Shown: positions 1-6,438 of the stretch, in pieces
How the letters are laid out: the number at the start of each line of letters is the position of its first letter
How positions within the stretch are numbered: position 1 is the stretch's first letter
From: Chloroflexi bacterium CSP1-4
GTDB lineage: Bacteria > Chloroflexota > Limnocylindria > Limnocylindrales > CSP1-4
NCBI GenBank assembly: GCA_001443375.1
Contig: LDXM01000029.1
Location: 1-32,728 of the forward strand
Length of the DNA stretch: 32,728 nucleotides
Direction of reading: 5' to 3'
Notes under the pieces: generated by a model
What the model was told of the DNA's origin: nothing
What the model saw: only the letters and a program-made list of their open reading frames with translations
The model's database searches: none
Position numbers and translations under genes: made by a program

Positions 1-46
1 GGTCGGTCTTGAACTCGTTGAAGGCACCGGTGATCGTCGTTGCCAT
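1..46 (-). CDS. N-terminal 15 codons of an unidentified gene, cut by window edge
   Basis: An ATG at 46-44 is preceded on the minus strand by the purine-rich AGGGAGCGGAGCAC, a good ribosome binding site, and opens a frame reading MATTITGAFNEFKTD to the edge. It begins 58 bp after the AlbA_2 gene on the same strand, so the two probably share a transcript. The short start (small residues, then AF-x-EF-x) recalls the first residues of SMODS/CD-NTase cyclic-oligonucleotide synthases. Fifteen residues cannot establish that; it is recorded as a guess only. Confidence 0.55.
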   Translation of the reverse strand, partial: MATTITGAFNEFKTD

Positions 47-104
47 GTGCTCCGCTCCCTCTCGTGCGCGCCGGAGAGGCTTTCTTCCGAGCGCCACCGG
101 TCTG

Positions 105-1640
105 CTACTCCGGCGACCTGGGCTGGGCTGGATGCATGTCGAGCCAGCGCAGGATCCGCTCGTCTGTGAAGCCATCCCAGCCTGCGTACCGGAACGACTC
201 GCGCTGCGCGAACTCATCAAGGCCGCGCAGCGCTGAGGCGAGGTCGTCGTCAGAGAGCGGGAAGATCGCGGCGCGCATGGCCGGGTCTGACAGCAAGCGC
301 GCAAACGCCGGCTCCGTGCGATGGCTGTAGAACCTCGCGAAGTTCGGATAGAACCTGCTACCCGAGATTGCCCGGGTCTCGGAGATCATGGCAAGCGCAG
401 CCAAGGCGTCGAACTGGCAGATGCTGTCGAGCAACGCCTCATCATCGGCCGGAACGTCGGGGCGAAGACACGGCTCGTTCGCCGCAACGCGGTGGGCCAA
501 GCTCAGGATCGAGCGTTCGACGTCGCGGCCCTTCTCTGTCTCAACAAACAGCTTCGCGCGCGCGGCCATCGTCAGTGCATGGCGAAGCCAGGATCGGTCG
601 TGACGCCAGTCGTCCGACTCACCTCGTCGCAGTGCCAGTTCTCGGACGACAGGCCATGCCTTCATACGAACCGCCAGTGCCCCGAGAACGATCACTCGTT
701 CGATCATTCCCAGCCAGTAGCCGGCCCCGTCGATCGCCGCTCCACGCCCCTCGCGCTCGAGAGCGAACCCGACGTCATAGACTCTGCCCGCCGCCATGAT
801 CAATGCGCGGACGACCTCCTGCCGCTCAAGTCGAAGGCCTAGCCCACCGATGCATGCCAGGCGATCGAAGAGCGTTGGCAGGTCGGCGACGCGCTCCTCG
901 TCCCTCGCAAGCGTCGCCGCCTCGGCCGGGAACCGTTCGAGCAACAGCCTCAGCGGGATGTCGTCGGCGGTGCGCAGCTGCTCGATGATTGCGCCCTCGA
1001 ACGACGACGCGTCAAGGTTCCACGTCAACGTCTGTGCGGGAGCGTCGGCCAGGCGTCGTGCCTCGGATCCCGCCTCGACTCGAGCGAGATCAGCGGCGAG
1101 ACCACGACGCCAATCCTCCTTTCGCGAAGCGATGAGCCGGTCGATCACCGGCCGAATGTCGGCCTGACTCCATGGCTCGCTCGCGGATCCGTGGCGCGCG
1201 AACACGTCGCCCTTCCGGAAGGCCGTCTTCTCCTTGCTGCCGACGACGTATTGGCCATCGGCCTGGAAGACCGCAAAGCCGTCGGGATTCGCGCCCACGT
1301 AGATCAGCACCACCTTGCTGCCATCGATTTCGTGGGCAGCCGCAAGGAGATCCAGGGGCTCCGGCAGCCACTTCCGTAGCTTCGCCCGGAGGGTCGCCTC
1401 GTCAAACAGGGCCACGCGCTCCGCGGCAACTCCATTCGTTGGCCGTCCGTTGTTGTCGGCCCCGATCACGATGTAGCCGCCCGCGACCTGCATGGCGCCA
1501 ACGTCCTTCGCCAGCTCGACCGTGTCGGCCTTCTCGCGTAGATCGCATATGGCCTTGTAGTCGAGCGCCGCGGATTCCGCCTGTTCGTCGAGGAGCTGGC
1601 GGAGCTTCTCCTCGGAGACAAGCGGTTCGACGATCACCAT
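105..1640 (-). CDS. AlbA_2 (Schlafen-like) domain protein with long C-terminal extension
   Basis: About 511 aa. The first ~190 residues fit the AlbA_2 (formerly AAA_4, Schlafen-type) domain: an E-S-x-x-LDYK segment near residues 22-29, the GGYIVIGADNNG strand-turn near 54-65 and a closing FARHGS segment. Family members are nucleic-acid-binding or nuclease-like proteins, often near defence genes or fused to helix-turn-helix domains. The remaining ~320 residues look helical and match nothing I recognise. I chose the ATG at 1640, with GGTGA 5-9 nt upstream; a TTG at 1736 in the same frame would add 32 unconvincing residues. It follows the AbiE-like pair by 129 bp on the same strand and precedes the edge gene. 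Function unknown; a defence effector is inference from family and neighbourhood. Confidence 0.75.
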   Translation of the reverse strand: MVIVEPLVSEEKLRQLLDEQAESAALDYKAICDLREKADTVELAKDVGAMQVAGGYIVIGADNNGRPTNGVAAERVALFDEATLRAKLRKWLPEPLDLLAAAHEIDGSKVVLIYVGANPDGFAVFQADGQYVVGSKEKTAFRKGDVFARHGSASEPWSQADIRPVIDRLIASRKEDWRRGLAADLARVEAGSEARRLADAPAQTLTWNLDASSFEGAIIEQLRTADDIPLRLLLERFPAEAATLARDEERVADLPTLFDRLACIGGLGLRLERQEVVRALIMAAGRVYDVGFALEREGRGAAIDGAGYWLGMIERVIVLGALAVRMKAWPVVRELALRRGESDDWRHDRSWLRHALTMAARAKLFVETEKGRDVERSILSLAHRVAANEPCLRPDVPADDEALLDSICQFDALAALAMISETRAISGSRFYPNFARFYSHRTEPAFARLLSDPAMRAAIFPLSDDDLASALRGLDEFAQRESFRYAGWDGFTDERILRWLDMHPAQPRSPE

Positions 1641-1769
1641 GACATCACCGGTCGTCGCGACCAGATGCCGCGCCAGGGTTGTGCATCGCGCTTCGAGACC
1701 ACCGGCTGCGCAAGCAGGTGTTCCCGCTTCGTCCAAGCTCGCACCGTCGTTGATGCCGAGTTAGCACTC

Positions 1770-2585
1770 TCACTCCGGGCCTAGCTGCGCCAGCAGTTCA
1801 TTGGCTAGGGCCGACGCGGAGAGCCGGATGGTCTCAGGATCAGCGACGCCCTCGATGTATCGCCCGGCCATCACGCAGCCGAGCGCATCAGGCGCAGCGA
1901 AGAGGCCACGCAGGAACCCGATCGAGGCCTCACCGACAAGAGCAGACCGTTCGTCGGCGAGGATCGTCTTCATGCCCCGCGCCAACTCGGCCGTCGGGAG
2001 CTGGAGCAAGCGATAGACGTCGAATGCGTCCTTATCGTCGAGGCGGTCGCCACGACGCTCCTCCTGTCGCTCACCCAGCTTGTACAGCTTCGCGACGAGC
2101 AGGGCCGCGGGCGACGCGACCCGCATCCGCACGGAGCGGTGATCGTCGGGATCGAGCGCCGCAACGACCCGGAACTCGTTGTCGACGGCCGCGGCTTCTA
2201 GTCCGAGCACCTTGCGCGCGGCGCGGTTGCCGTGACCCGGCAGGCGTGCGCCTCTCCGACCGCCGGGTGGCGCGAGTCCCTCCGGGACCAGGAGGTCGAC
2301 CTGACCGGTCTCGTCCAACCAGATCCCGGGCTGGTCGCCGTGATAGAAGCCAGCCTGTCGCATCGCCTTCTCGATATCGGGCTTCGCGCCCAGCGGTGGC
2401 ACGAGCGCCAGGTCGGCATCCTTCGTGAACAGGGCGACGCCGAGCGTGACCTCATCCGTGTGCAGGTAGATCGCCTGCGCTCCCACGAGGACGATGTGGT
2501 CCAAGTGGCCGCTCAGGGCGTCGAGCGCGTCAAGCAGCGCCCGGCGGGCGTCAACGAGGACGCGATCCGGGGCGTCGCCAGGCAT
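1770..2585 (-). CDS. AbiEii-like nucleotidyltransferase toxin
   Basis: 271 aa of the AbiEii/DUF1814-type nucleotidyltransferase fold (type IV toxin-antitoxin toxin, abortive infection). The nucleotide-binding start is VLVGAQAIYL near residues 32-41, followed by the acidic pair in TKDADLAL near 54-61. Later come the family's lysine helix (LLVAKLYKLGER) and KDAFDVYRLLQ. AbiEii toxins transfer nucleotides to a cellular target and arrest growth; phage defence by AbiE is known for the family, not shown here. The ATG at 2585 has GGAGG nine bases upstream. It overlaps the 3' end of the antitoxin-like gene by 35 bp, so the two are translationally linked. The glycine motif is GAQ rather than the GGT/GGS of canonical members, so it is a divergent version. 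Confidence 0.8.
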   Translation of the reverse strand: MPGDAPDRVLVDARRALLDALDALSGHLDHIVLVGAQAIYLHTDEVTLGVALFTKDADLALVPPLGAKPDIEKAMRQAGFYHGDQPGIWLDETGQVDLLVPEGLAPPGGRRGARLPGHGNRAARKVLGLEAAAVDNEFRVVAALDPDDHRSVRMRVASPAALLVAKLYKLGERQEERRGDRLDDKDAFDVYRLLQLPTAELARGMKTILADERSALVGEASIGFLRGLFAAPDALGCVMAGRYIEGVADPETIRLSASALANELLAQLGPE

Positions 2586-3699
2586 CCGGATTTCCCTCCA
2601 TCCATTCGATGAGCGCCTCGGCCTCCGCTGGGCCGCGGCCGGGGCTGGTCAGCAGATCCGCTGCCACCTGCGGGAGCGCCGCGAACGTGATCCCGCCTTG
2701 GTCCCATGTCCGTTCAAATGCAACGTCGGCGACTGGTTCGAGCAGTACCGCGTTGCCGCCGCTCGGAGCTGCGCGCAACCCGAGGCGACTCGCCGCCTTC
2801 TCGATGTTCGGGACGTAGACGGCTGCCAGAGCGGCAGGAGCAACCTCCGCACGGCGTGCCGCGGCGAGGCTACCTGTCACAGCGTACGGAGCATCCAGCG
2901 CTTGAAGACGAGCCTCCAACGCTCGCGGGCCTCGTGGCTCAAGGAAGAACCTTGATCTATTGGCCTCCAAGAGCGAGTAGTCCTGTGTCCATCTGCGAAG
3001 GAGTCCCTTCCAGTCGACGCTCTCGATCGGCCCGCGTCCGCTACGCTCGACGAGCGCCTCGCTCACCAGGAAGGAGACGACCCTCGACGCACTACCGAGA
3101 GGGAGCTCAGCCAGGTCGGCCAGCAATCGGAGCGGGTACGGCGGCGCGAAGTCCAGCAGGGCTCGGACGACGCGGGCGGATGCCGGGCCTCTCAGCGATC
3201 GGAGGGGCCGATCCTCTGCCCACGGGTTCGATTCCGCTCCGCTGCGTTCGATGAAGATCGGCGGTACGCGCGTGGCGATACGCAGATTGCCGGTAGCGTC
3301 CGCATACGAGAACCCGAGGTTCTCGAGCATCGTGCGAGTCCTAGAGGTCAAGAAGCGACTCAACACGAGAACGCCGTCCACGCCCGCGATTGTCGGGATC
3401 CGTCCCTTCGGAACCGGCGGTCGGAGCCACAGCGAACCCAACTCACTCGACAGGGCGTACGTGTCCCGTGGATAGAGGCTCGCGCGAACCTCAACGGCCA
3501 GGCGCGCCCGCGCCTTATTGGGCGCCTCGACGGCCAAGAAGGCATCGGGCCGCCATTCGCCCGGGGTCTGGCCCCGCGGCTCGCGATCTATCGCGACCGA
3601 CCAGCCATCTGGCATCCTGTCGACGAGCATCGTCTCGAGAGAGGCCAGGAGCTCGCGTTCGCTCGATGGTGCAGGTGCGTCCTTCAGTGTTCCAATCAT
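2551..3699 (-). CDS. AbiEi-like antitoxin/autoregulator with nuclease-like N-terminal domain
   Basis: 382 aa, the likely antitoxin partner of the overlapping AbiEii-like gene. Residues ~45-155 resemble a PD-(D/E)XK-type fold (RPDAFLAVE then RLAVEVRASLYPRD), but the usual catalytic lysine of ExK is an arginine here, so nuclease activity is doubtful. A winged-helix segment lies at ~176-220 (VVRALLDFAPPYPLRLLADL onward). The C-terminal half carries the AbiEi-like YAVTGSLAAARRAEVAP segment. Standard AbiEi antitoxins are about half this long. I chose the ATG at 3699; AAGGAG lies 13 bases upstream in the leader. The promoter and TGTTCC/GGAACA repeats directly upstream suggest autorepression, as known for AbiEi. 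Confidence 0.7.
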   Translation of the reverse strand: MIGTLKDAPAPSSERELLASLETMLVDRMPDGWSVAIDREPRGQTPGEWRPDAFLAVEAPNKARARLAVEVRASLYPRDTYALSSELGSLWLRPPVPKGRIPTIAGVDGVLVLSRFLTSRTRTMLENLGFSYADATGNLRIATRVPPIFIERSGAESNPWAEDRPLRSLRGPASARVVRALLDFAPPYPLRLLADLAELPLGSASRVVSFLVSEALVERSGRGPIESVDWKGLLRRWTQDYSLLEANRSRFFLEPRGPRALEARLQALDAPYAVTGSLAAARRAEVAPAALAAVYVPNIEKAASRLGLRAAPSGGNAVLLEPVADVAFERTWDQGGITFAALPQVAADLLTSPGRGPAEAEALIEWMEGNPDAWRRPGSRPR

Positions 3700-3705
3700 C
3701 CGTGC

Positions 3706-3744
3706 TGTTCCACTCCTTGCGGAACAAGGCCTATTCGTGGAACA
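3706..3744. promoter_or_regulatory. Putative AbiEi operator: three TGTTCC half-sites
   Basis: On the plus strand TGTTCC (3706-3711) and GGAACA (3721-3726) form a perfect 6-bp inverted repeat with a 9-nt spacer that contains the Shine-Dalgarno sequence. A second GGAACA (3739-3744) touches the -10 box. This gives three identical half-sites in 39 bp between promoter and start codon. AbiEi proteins are known to repress their own operon through inverted repeats, so this is a plausible autoregulatory operator. The inverted pair could also fold as an mRNA hairpin that hides the ribosome binding site. Confidence 0.5.
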
Positions 3745-3973
3745 CCATAGCACATCCGACGTGGCCGGCAAGCAGGTAGCCGACCCAGACTCCGGTGTGG
3801 GCTTCACGCTGACCGGGCTCGGGAAGGCCGGATTCGAGGGCTTCCGATCCGTGGGGGAGCTACTCGACCCACGGCTTCGGCGTGAGATCCCCGACGCCCC
3901 GGGGGTCTACATCGTCCTCTACATGGGCGACGAGCCCCCTGAGTTCCTGGAGACCAGCACTGGCGGTTGGTTC
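3737..3973 (+). pseudogene. Truncated N-terminal fragment of a GIY-YIG-like protein
   Basis: In the plus frame, about 79 codons from the GTG at 3737 read like the start of a recognisable actinobacterial/chloroflexal family: GFTLTGLGKAGFEGFRSV, then APGVYIVLYMGDEPPEFL and STGGWF. The GVYIVLY core is the first strand of a GIY-YIG-like fold. After GGWF (3973) the frame no longer looks like protein; it is the antisense of the neighbouring minus-strand gene. The expected remainder, with the second strand and catalytic arginine, is missing. The GTG overlaps the AbiE promoter and has only AAGG as a ribosome binding site. I read it as a 3'-truncated remnant. Confidence 0.55.
3744..3771 (-). promoter_or_regulatory. 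Promoter of the AbiE-like operon
   Basis: On the minus strand there is TTGCCG (3771-3766) as -35, a 16-bp spacer and TATGGT (3749-3744) as -10, each matching the consensus at four of six positions. The predicted start lies about 7 bp downstream, inside the repeat array at 3706-3744, and about 40 bp from the antitoxin ATG. Confidence 0.5.
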
Positions 3974-4413
3974 ACACTGTCGCGAGCCTCTCTGAGGTCG
4001 CGCGAACTGAGGACCACGGTGGTGTTCTGCGTCTGGGTGTTCCGTATCGATAGGTCGAGCATCTGGCTCACGACGAACCTCTCCAGCTCCGCCGTCTTCT
4101 TCTCCTGCTCTTCGACCCTGCGCTTCAGAGATCCGATCCCGGTGACGCTGACCTCGGACACGTCGGGCCACAAGAGCAGGAAGATGACGAGAACGACGAG
4201 CGCGAGCCACAGGGCGTCACCGAGTCCGAATGGACCGCAGACCGTGATTGCCGCTGTGTCGCCCGCCTCCTGGCGGCAGATCCTGCCGGCGTCACCGACG
4301 TACGTCGCCGAAACGATTGCCAACGCCGCGACGGCAAGTAGTCCAACCAGTGCCCATCGCGCGTAGTCACGCTTCCGCGGCTTCTAGTTGTCGGTGCCGG
4401 CTCCGTTCGTCAT
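3919..4413 (-). pseudogene. Two-TM coiled-coil membrane protein interrupted by in-frame TAG
   Basis: An ATG at 4413 opens nine codons (MTNGAGTDN), then an in-frame TAG (4386-4384). The same frame continues as a convincing membrane protein: basic KPRKRDYAR, membrane segment WALVGLLAVAALAIVSA, an external loop with two cysteines, a second membrane segment LWLALVVLVIFLLLW, and a charged coiled coil SLKRRVEEQEKKTAELERF. After the TAG the first usable start is a TTG at 4323, which has no ribosome binding site and would remove the first membrane segment. The C-terminal ~17 residues (from NQPPVLV) lie antisense to the GIY-YIG-like fragment, so the native C-terminus was probably replaced at a recombination joint near 3973. 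Family unknown. A sequencing error at the TAG is the main alternative. Confidence 0.5.
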
Positions 4414-4542
4414 CGACCGCACACTTGATTCCGGCCTCGTCGCTAACCCTAGAGGCATCATGCGCCTCCGCCAACCGACCCGTGGCGTGATCGCGCCGTC
4501 GCCACCAGACCCAAGGGAATGCAGTTGGACGTCCGCTGCGGA
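4414..4542. other. Intergenic stretch without recognisable feature
   Basis: Between the interrupted membrane-protein gene and the DUF3024 gene I see no gene, promoter of good quality or repeat, apart from a weak GAGGC/GCCTC hairpin near 4450-4470. Confidence 0.4.
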
Positions 4543-4893
4543 TCAACCCCAGAAGATCGCCGTCGGATCCGCGTCGATCTCGGCGAGCAGCGAGTCGACG
4601 TGCGCGGCCGCGTCGATCCTGTCGTACCGATGCCAGCGCAGGTTCCGGTCACGCCAGAACAGCGTCCACGCGGCATTCGTCGGCGAGTACCGGAGTCGGG
4701 CGATCGGGAAACGGCTCCACTCAGGTCCGATGTCGGCGCGCCACGGCGCACGGCGCTCCACGATCGTGACCGCGCTGCCCTGGACCTCCACCTCGAGGCG
4801 AACCTGGTGCCTGGCGCGCGCTGGCACGCGGGCATCGACGAAGCGTCGGATCCTGGCGAGGTCAAGCTCCGGCATCTTCGCTCTGGCGGACAC
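4543..4893 (-). CDS. DUF3024 family protein
   Basis: 116 aa. The sequence has the hallmarks of DUF3024: PELDLARIRRFVDARVP at the start, VTIVERRAPW in the middle, LRYSPTNAAWTLFWRDRNLR-x-HRYD, and the closing LLAEIDADPTAIFWG. The function is unknown; members are small cytoplasmic proteins common in Actinobacteria and Chloroflexota. I chose the GTG at 4893 because TAGTCT, a plausible -10, ends 6 nt upstream and would give a leaderless mRNA. An ATG at 4875, six codons in, is the alternative and matches homologue starts as I remember them; it has no clear ribosome binding site. The gene stands alone between the accessory genes and the broken tRNA. Confidence 0.85.
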   Translation of the reverse strand: MSARAKMPELDLARIRRFVDARVPARARHQVRLEVEVQGSAVTIVERRAPWRADIGPEWSRFPIARLRYSPTNAAWTLFWRDRNLRWHRYDRIDAAAHVDSLLAEIDADPTAIFWG

Positions 4894-4954
4894 GCCGCCA
4901 GACTATCGAACGAACGCCTGTCTCGTGAGGTGAGACGGGGCCAATCAGGTATGC

Positions 4955-5066
4955 GCTCTATCGCAGTTATGTGCTCTTGGCCCGATGACCGATAGAGCCT
5001 ATAAGTCACCCGATTCGTGCTTGGTTACCACTCAGGAAAGCACAGCGGATTGAAGAAGTGACTTAT
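4955..5066. repeat. Two perfect 9-bp inverted repeats beside the tRNA break (putative att region)
   Basis: GCTCTATCG (4955-4963) is matched by CGATAGAGC (4990-4998), and ATAAGTCAC (5001-5009) by GTGACTTAT (5058-5066). The last arm lies inside the anticodon loop of the truncated tRNA-Met. The stretch is visibly less GC-rich than the flanking DNA and non-coding. Paired arms beside a tRNA anticodon loop are what a tyrosine-recombinase attachment site looks like. No integrase gene is in the window, so the assignment rests on layout alone. Confidence 0.5.
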
Positions 5067-5099
5067 GAGTCCCCTGCTCTACCACTGAGCTACTCCGCC
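5063..5099 (-). tRNA. tRNA-Met (CAU), 5' half only
   Basis: The minus strand reads acceptor strand GGCGGAG, TA, D-arm GCTC...GAGC, anticodon stem GGGGA and loop CTCATAA with anticodon CAU (5067-5065). The next bases (GTCAC...) cannot pair with GGGGA. No anticodon 3' strand, variable loop, T-arm (GGTTCGA...) or acceptor complement CTCCGCC follows in the next ~200 bases. The gene is therefore cut in the anticodon loop. A TAGAAT -10 box (5119-5114) stands about 14 bp upstream, so the promoter end belongs to the chromosome and the foreign DNA is on the left. A group I intron could sit at this place but would leave a 3' half, which I do not see. Confidence 0.8.
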
Positions 5100-5113
5100 G
5101 CCGTGGGGCCGAG

Positions 5114-5119
5114 ATTCTA
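5114..5119 (-). promoter_or_regulatory. -10 box of the truncated tRNA-Met gene
   Basis: TAGAAT on the minus strand matches TATAAT at five of six positions and sits where a tRNA promoter should be. The -35 is unclear; TTGACC at 5153-5148 is too far (28-bp spacer). If active, it would transcribe out of the chromosome into the island. Confidence 0.4.
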
Positions 5120-5205
5120 GCGCAGGTCGCGGCTGCGCACGACGGCCGGTCAAAGTGCATGACGGCCTTGCACCGGATCCCCGATCGCCCCATTACCATC
5201 GCCGT

Positions 5206-6096
5206 ATGGACTACGGACTCTGCCTCCCCAACGTCCGCGATAGTGCCTCCCCCGAGGGCATCGAAGCCGCCGCGGACGTCGCCGAGCGTCTGGGCTGGTC
5301 GACGGTCTGGACGACCGATCACGTCCTCATCGACCGGGGGGACGCCGACGAGTACGGCCGGGTCTACGAGGCGATCCTGACCCTTGCCTGGGTCGGCGCG
5401 CGACACCCGCGGATCCGCCTTGGCACGAGCGTCATCGTCGTCCCGCAGCGGAACGCCGTTCTCCTCGCCAAGGAGCTGGCGACGCTCGACTCGCTGAGCG
5501 GGGGCCGGGTCATCGCCGGTGTCGGGGTCGGCTGGAGCGAGCAGGAGTTCGCGAACCTCGGCATCGCCGAGCGGTTCCACGTCCGCGGAGCCTACCTCGA
5601 GGAAACGATCCGCCTGTGGCGGCACCTCTGGTCCGGTTCCACCGATCCCTTCCGGGGCCACTTCCACGCCATCGAGGACTTCACCTTCGGCCCGCTGCCC
5701 GCGCAGGGGGCGAACCTGCCGATCGTCGTCGGGGGTCGGGCCGAGCGCGTGCTCCGGCGCGCCGGGGAGCTCGCCGACGGCTACCACTCGAGCCAGACAG
5801 GTCCGGCAACGTACGCCGAGCGGGTCCCGGTCATCCGTTCCGCGGCCGAGGCGGCCGGCCGGCCCATGCCCTGGCTGTCGGCGCGCGTCCGCGTCCAGTT
5901 CGGCACGACGACCGACGCCGGCTATGCACTACGCGGCTCGCCGGACGAGATGGCCACCGGGGTCCGGGCCTTCGCCGCACTCGGGGTCACGCACCTCGCA
6001 CTCTGGTTCGAGGCCGCCGATCCCGCCGAACTCGTCTCGCGCGCGGACCAGTTCGCCCACGAAGTGGCGCCCCTCGTCGAGGTGGCCGACACGTAG
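5206..6096 (+). CDS. LLM-class (luciferase-like) oxidoreductase, probably F420-dependent
   Basis: 296 aa, a TIM-barrel flavin/F420 oxidoreductase of the luciferase-like monooxygenase superfamily. Visible marks are MDYGLCLPN at the start, LGWSTVWTTDH, RIRLGTSVIVVPQRNAVLLAKELATLD, SGGRVIAGVGVGWSEQEF and LPIVVGGRAERVLRRAGELADGY, which fit the F420-dependent subfamily better than bacterial luciferase. The substrate cannot be told. The DUF2342 protease gene at 20482-21681 belongs to a family associated with F420, which supports an F420-using organism. The ATG at 5206 has no ribosome binding site, but TACCAT (5194-5199) puts the predicted transcription start on the A of the ATG, so a leaderless mRNA is likely. 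Confidence 0.88.
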   Translation: MDYGLCLPNVRDSASPEGIEAAADVAERLGWSTVWTTDHVLIDRGDADEYGRVYEAILTLAWVGARHPRIRLGTSVIVVPQRNAVLLAKELATLDSLSGGRVIAGVGVGWSEQEFANLGIAERFHVRGAYLEETIRLWRHLWSGSTDPFRGHFHAIEDFTFGPLPAQGANLPIVVGGRAERVLRRAGELADGYHSSQTGPATYAERVPVIRSAAEAAGRPMPWLSARVRVQFGTTTDAGYALRGSPDEMATGVRAFAALGVTHLALWFEAADPAELVSRADQFAHEVAPLVEVADT

Positions 6097-6199
6097 AGGA
6101 CTCGCGCGACCACCAACTGATGTGGAGCAACGGCGCCCGGCGCGTGACGTCCAGGGGCAGCTCGGGTGCCTTCGACTGCCTGCCGTCTGCCGCTCGCCT

Positions 6200-6216
6200 T
6201 GTCAGTACTACTGTCA
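6200..6216. promoter_or_regulatory. Operator-like repeat, copy 1
   Basis: TGTCAGTACTACTGTCA is a 17-bp odd palindrome; the two arms pair at seven of eight positions around a central C. It shares the 9-bp core CAGTACTAC, in the same orientation, with copies at 6282 and 6353. Confidence 0.55.
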
Positions 6217-6281
6217 CCAGGCGACCAGATCGCGGCCGACGTGACCTGGATCGCGGGTTCGGCCCGCCTCCTCGCACGAGA

Positions 6282-6298
6282 TGTCAGTACTACCGGAA
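6282..6298. promoter_or_regulatory. Operator-like repeat, copy 2 (half-degenerate)
   Basis: TGTCAGTACTACCGGAA keeps the left arm and the core of copy 1 exactly; the right arm is degenerate. Its centre is 82 bp from that of copy 1. Confidence 0.5.
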
Positions 6299-6352
6299 TA
6301 TCGTCGCGCAGAGGCGCCGGCGATCGAGGGTGCCGCGGATCCTGCTGCCCCG

Positions 6353-6369
6353 CGACAGTACTACTGACA
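6353..6369. promoter_or_regulatory. Operator-like repeat, copy 3
   Basis: CGACAGTACTACTGACA has the same core and both arms; its right arm TACTGACA is the exact complement of the left arm of copies 1 and 2. The centre is 71 bp from copy 2 and 78 bp before the predicted start of the next gene. TACTAC/GTAGTA-type cores are known from BlaI/MecI-family operators, but no such regulator is in the window. Confidence 0.55.
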
Positions 6370-6426
6370 TCCCTGACGACAAACGGCTCGAACGCGAAGT
6401 CGACCAGAAGCCCGGCAGCCCGTCCC

Positions 6427-6432
6427 TATACT
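6427..6432 (+). promoter_or_regulatory. -10 box giving a leaderless GTG start
   Basis: TATACT ends seven bases before the expected +1, which falls on the G of the GTG at 6439. No -35 of good quality lies at 16-18 bp; this fits activator or operator control through the upstream repeats. Confidence 0.5.
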
Positions 6433-6438
6433 CCGCTG

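Larger units (their letters stand above)
6097..6438. other. Gene-free stretch carrying three operator-like repeats
   Basis: The 342 bp between the oxidoreductase and the membrane-protein gene has no convincing coding frame. It carries three copies of a 17-bp near-palindrome (annotated separately) and a TATACT -10 at its right end. I see no RNA gene or terminator with a T-tract. Confidence 0.5.

Noticed and set aside
1761-1769. TTAGCACTC, a half of the CIRCE/HrcA operator
   Set aside because: The second half GAGTGCTAA is missing at the required 9-nt spacing, and no heat-shock gene is near.
4930-5062. Group I intron inside tRNA-Met
   Set aside because: The insertion point would fit, but no 3' tRNA half or intron core was seen in the following sequence.
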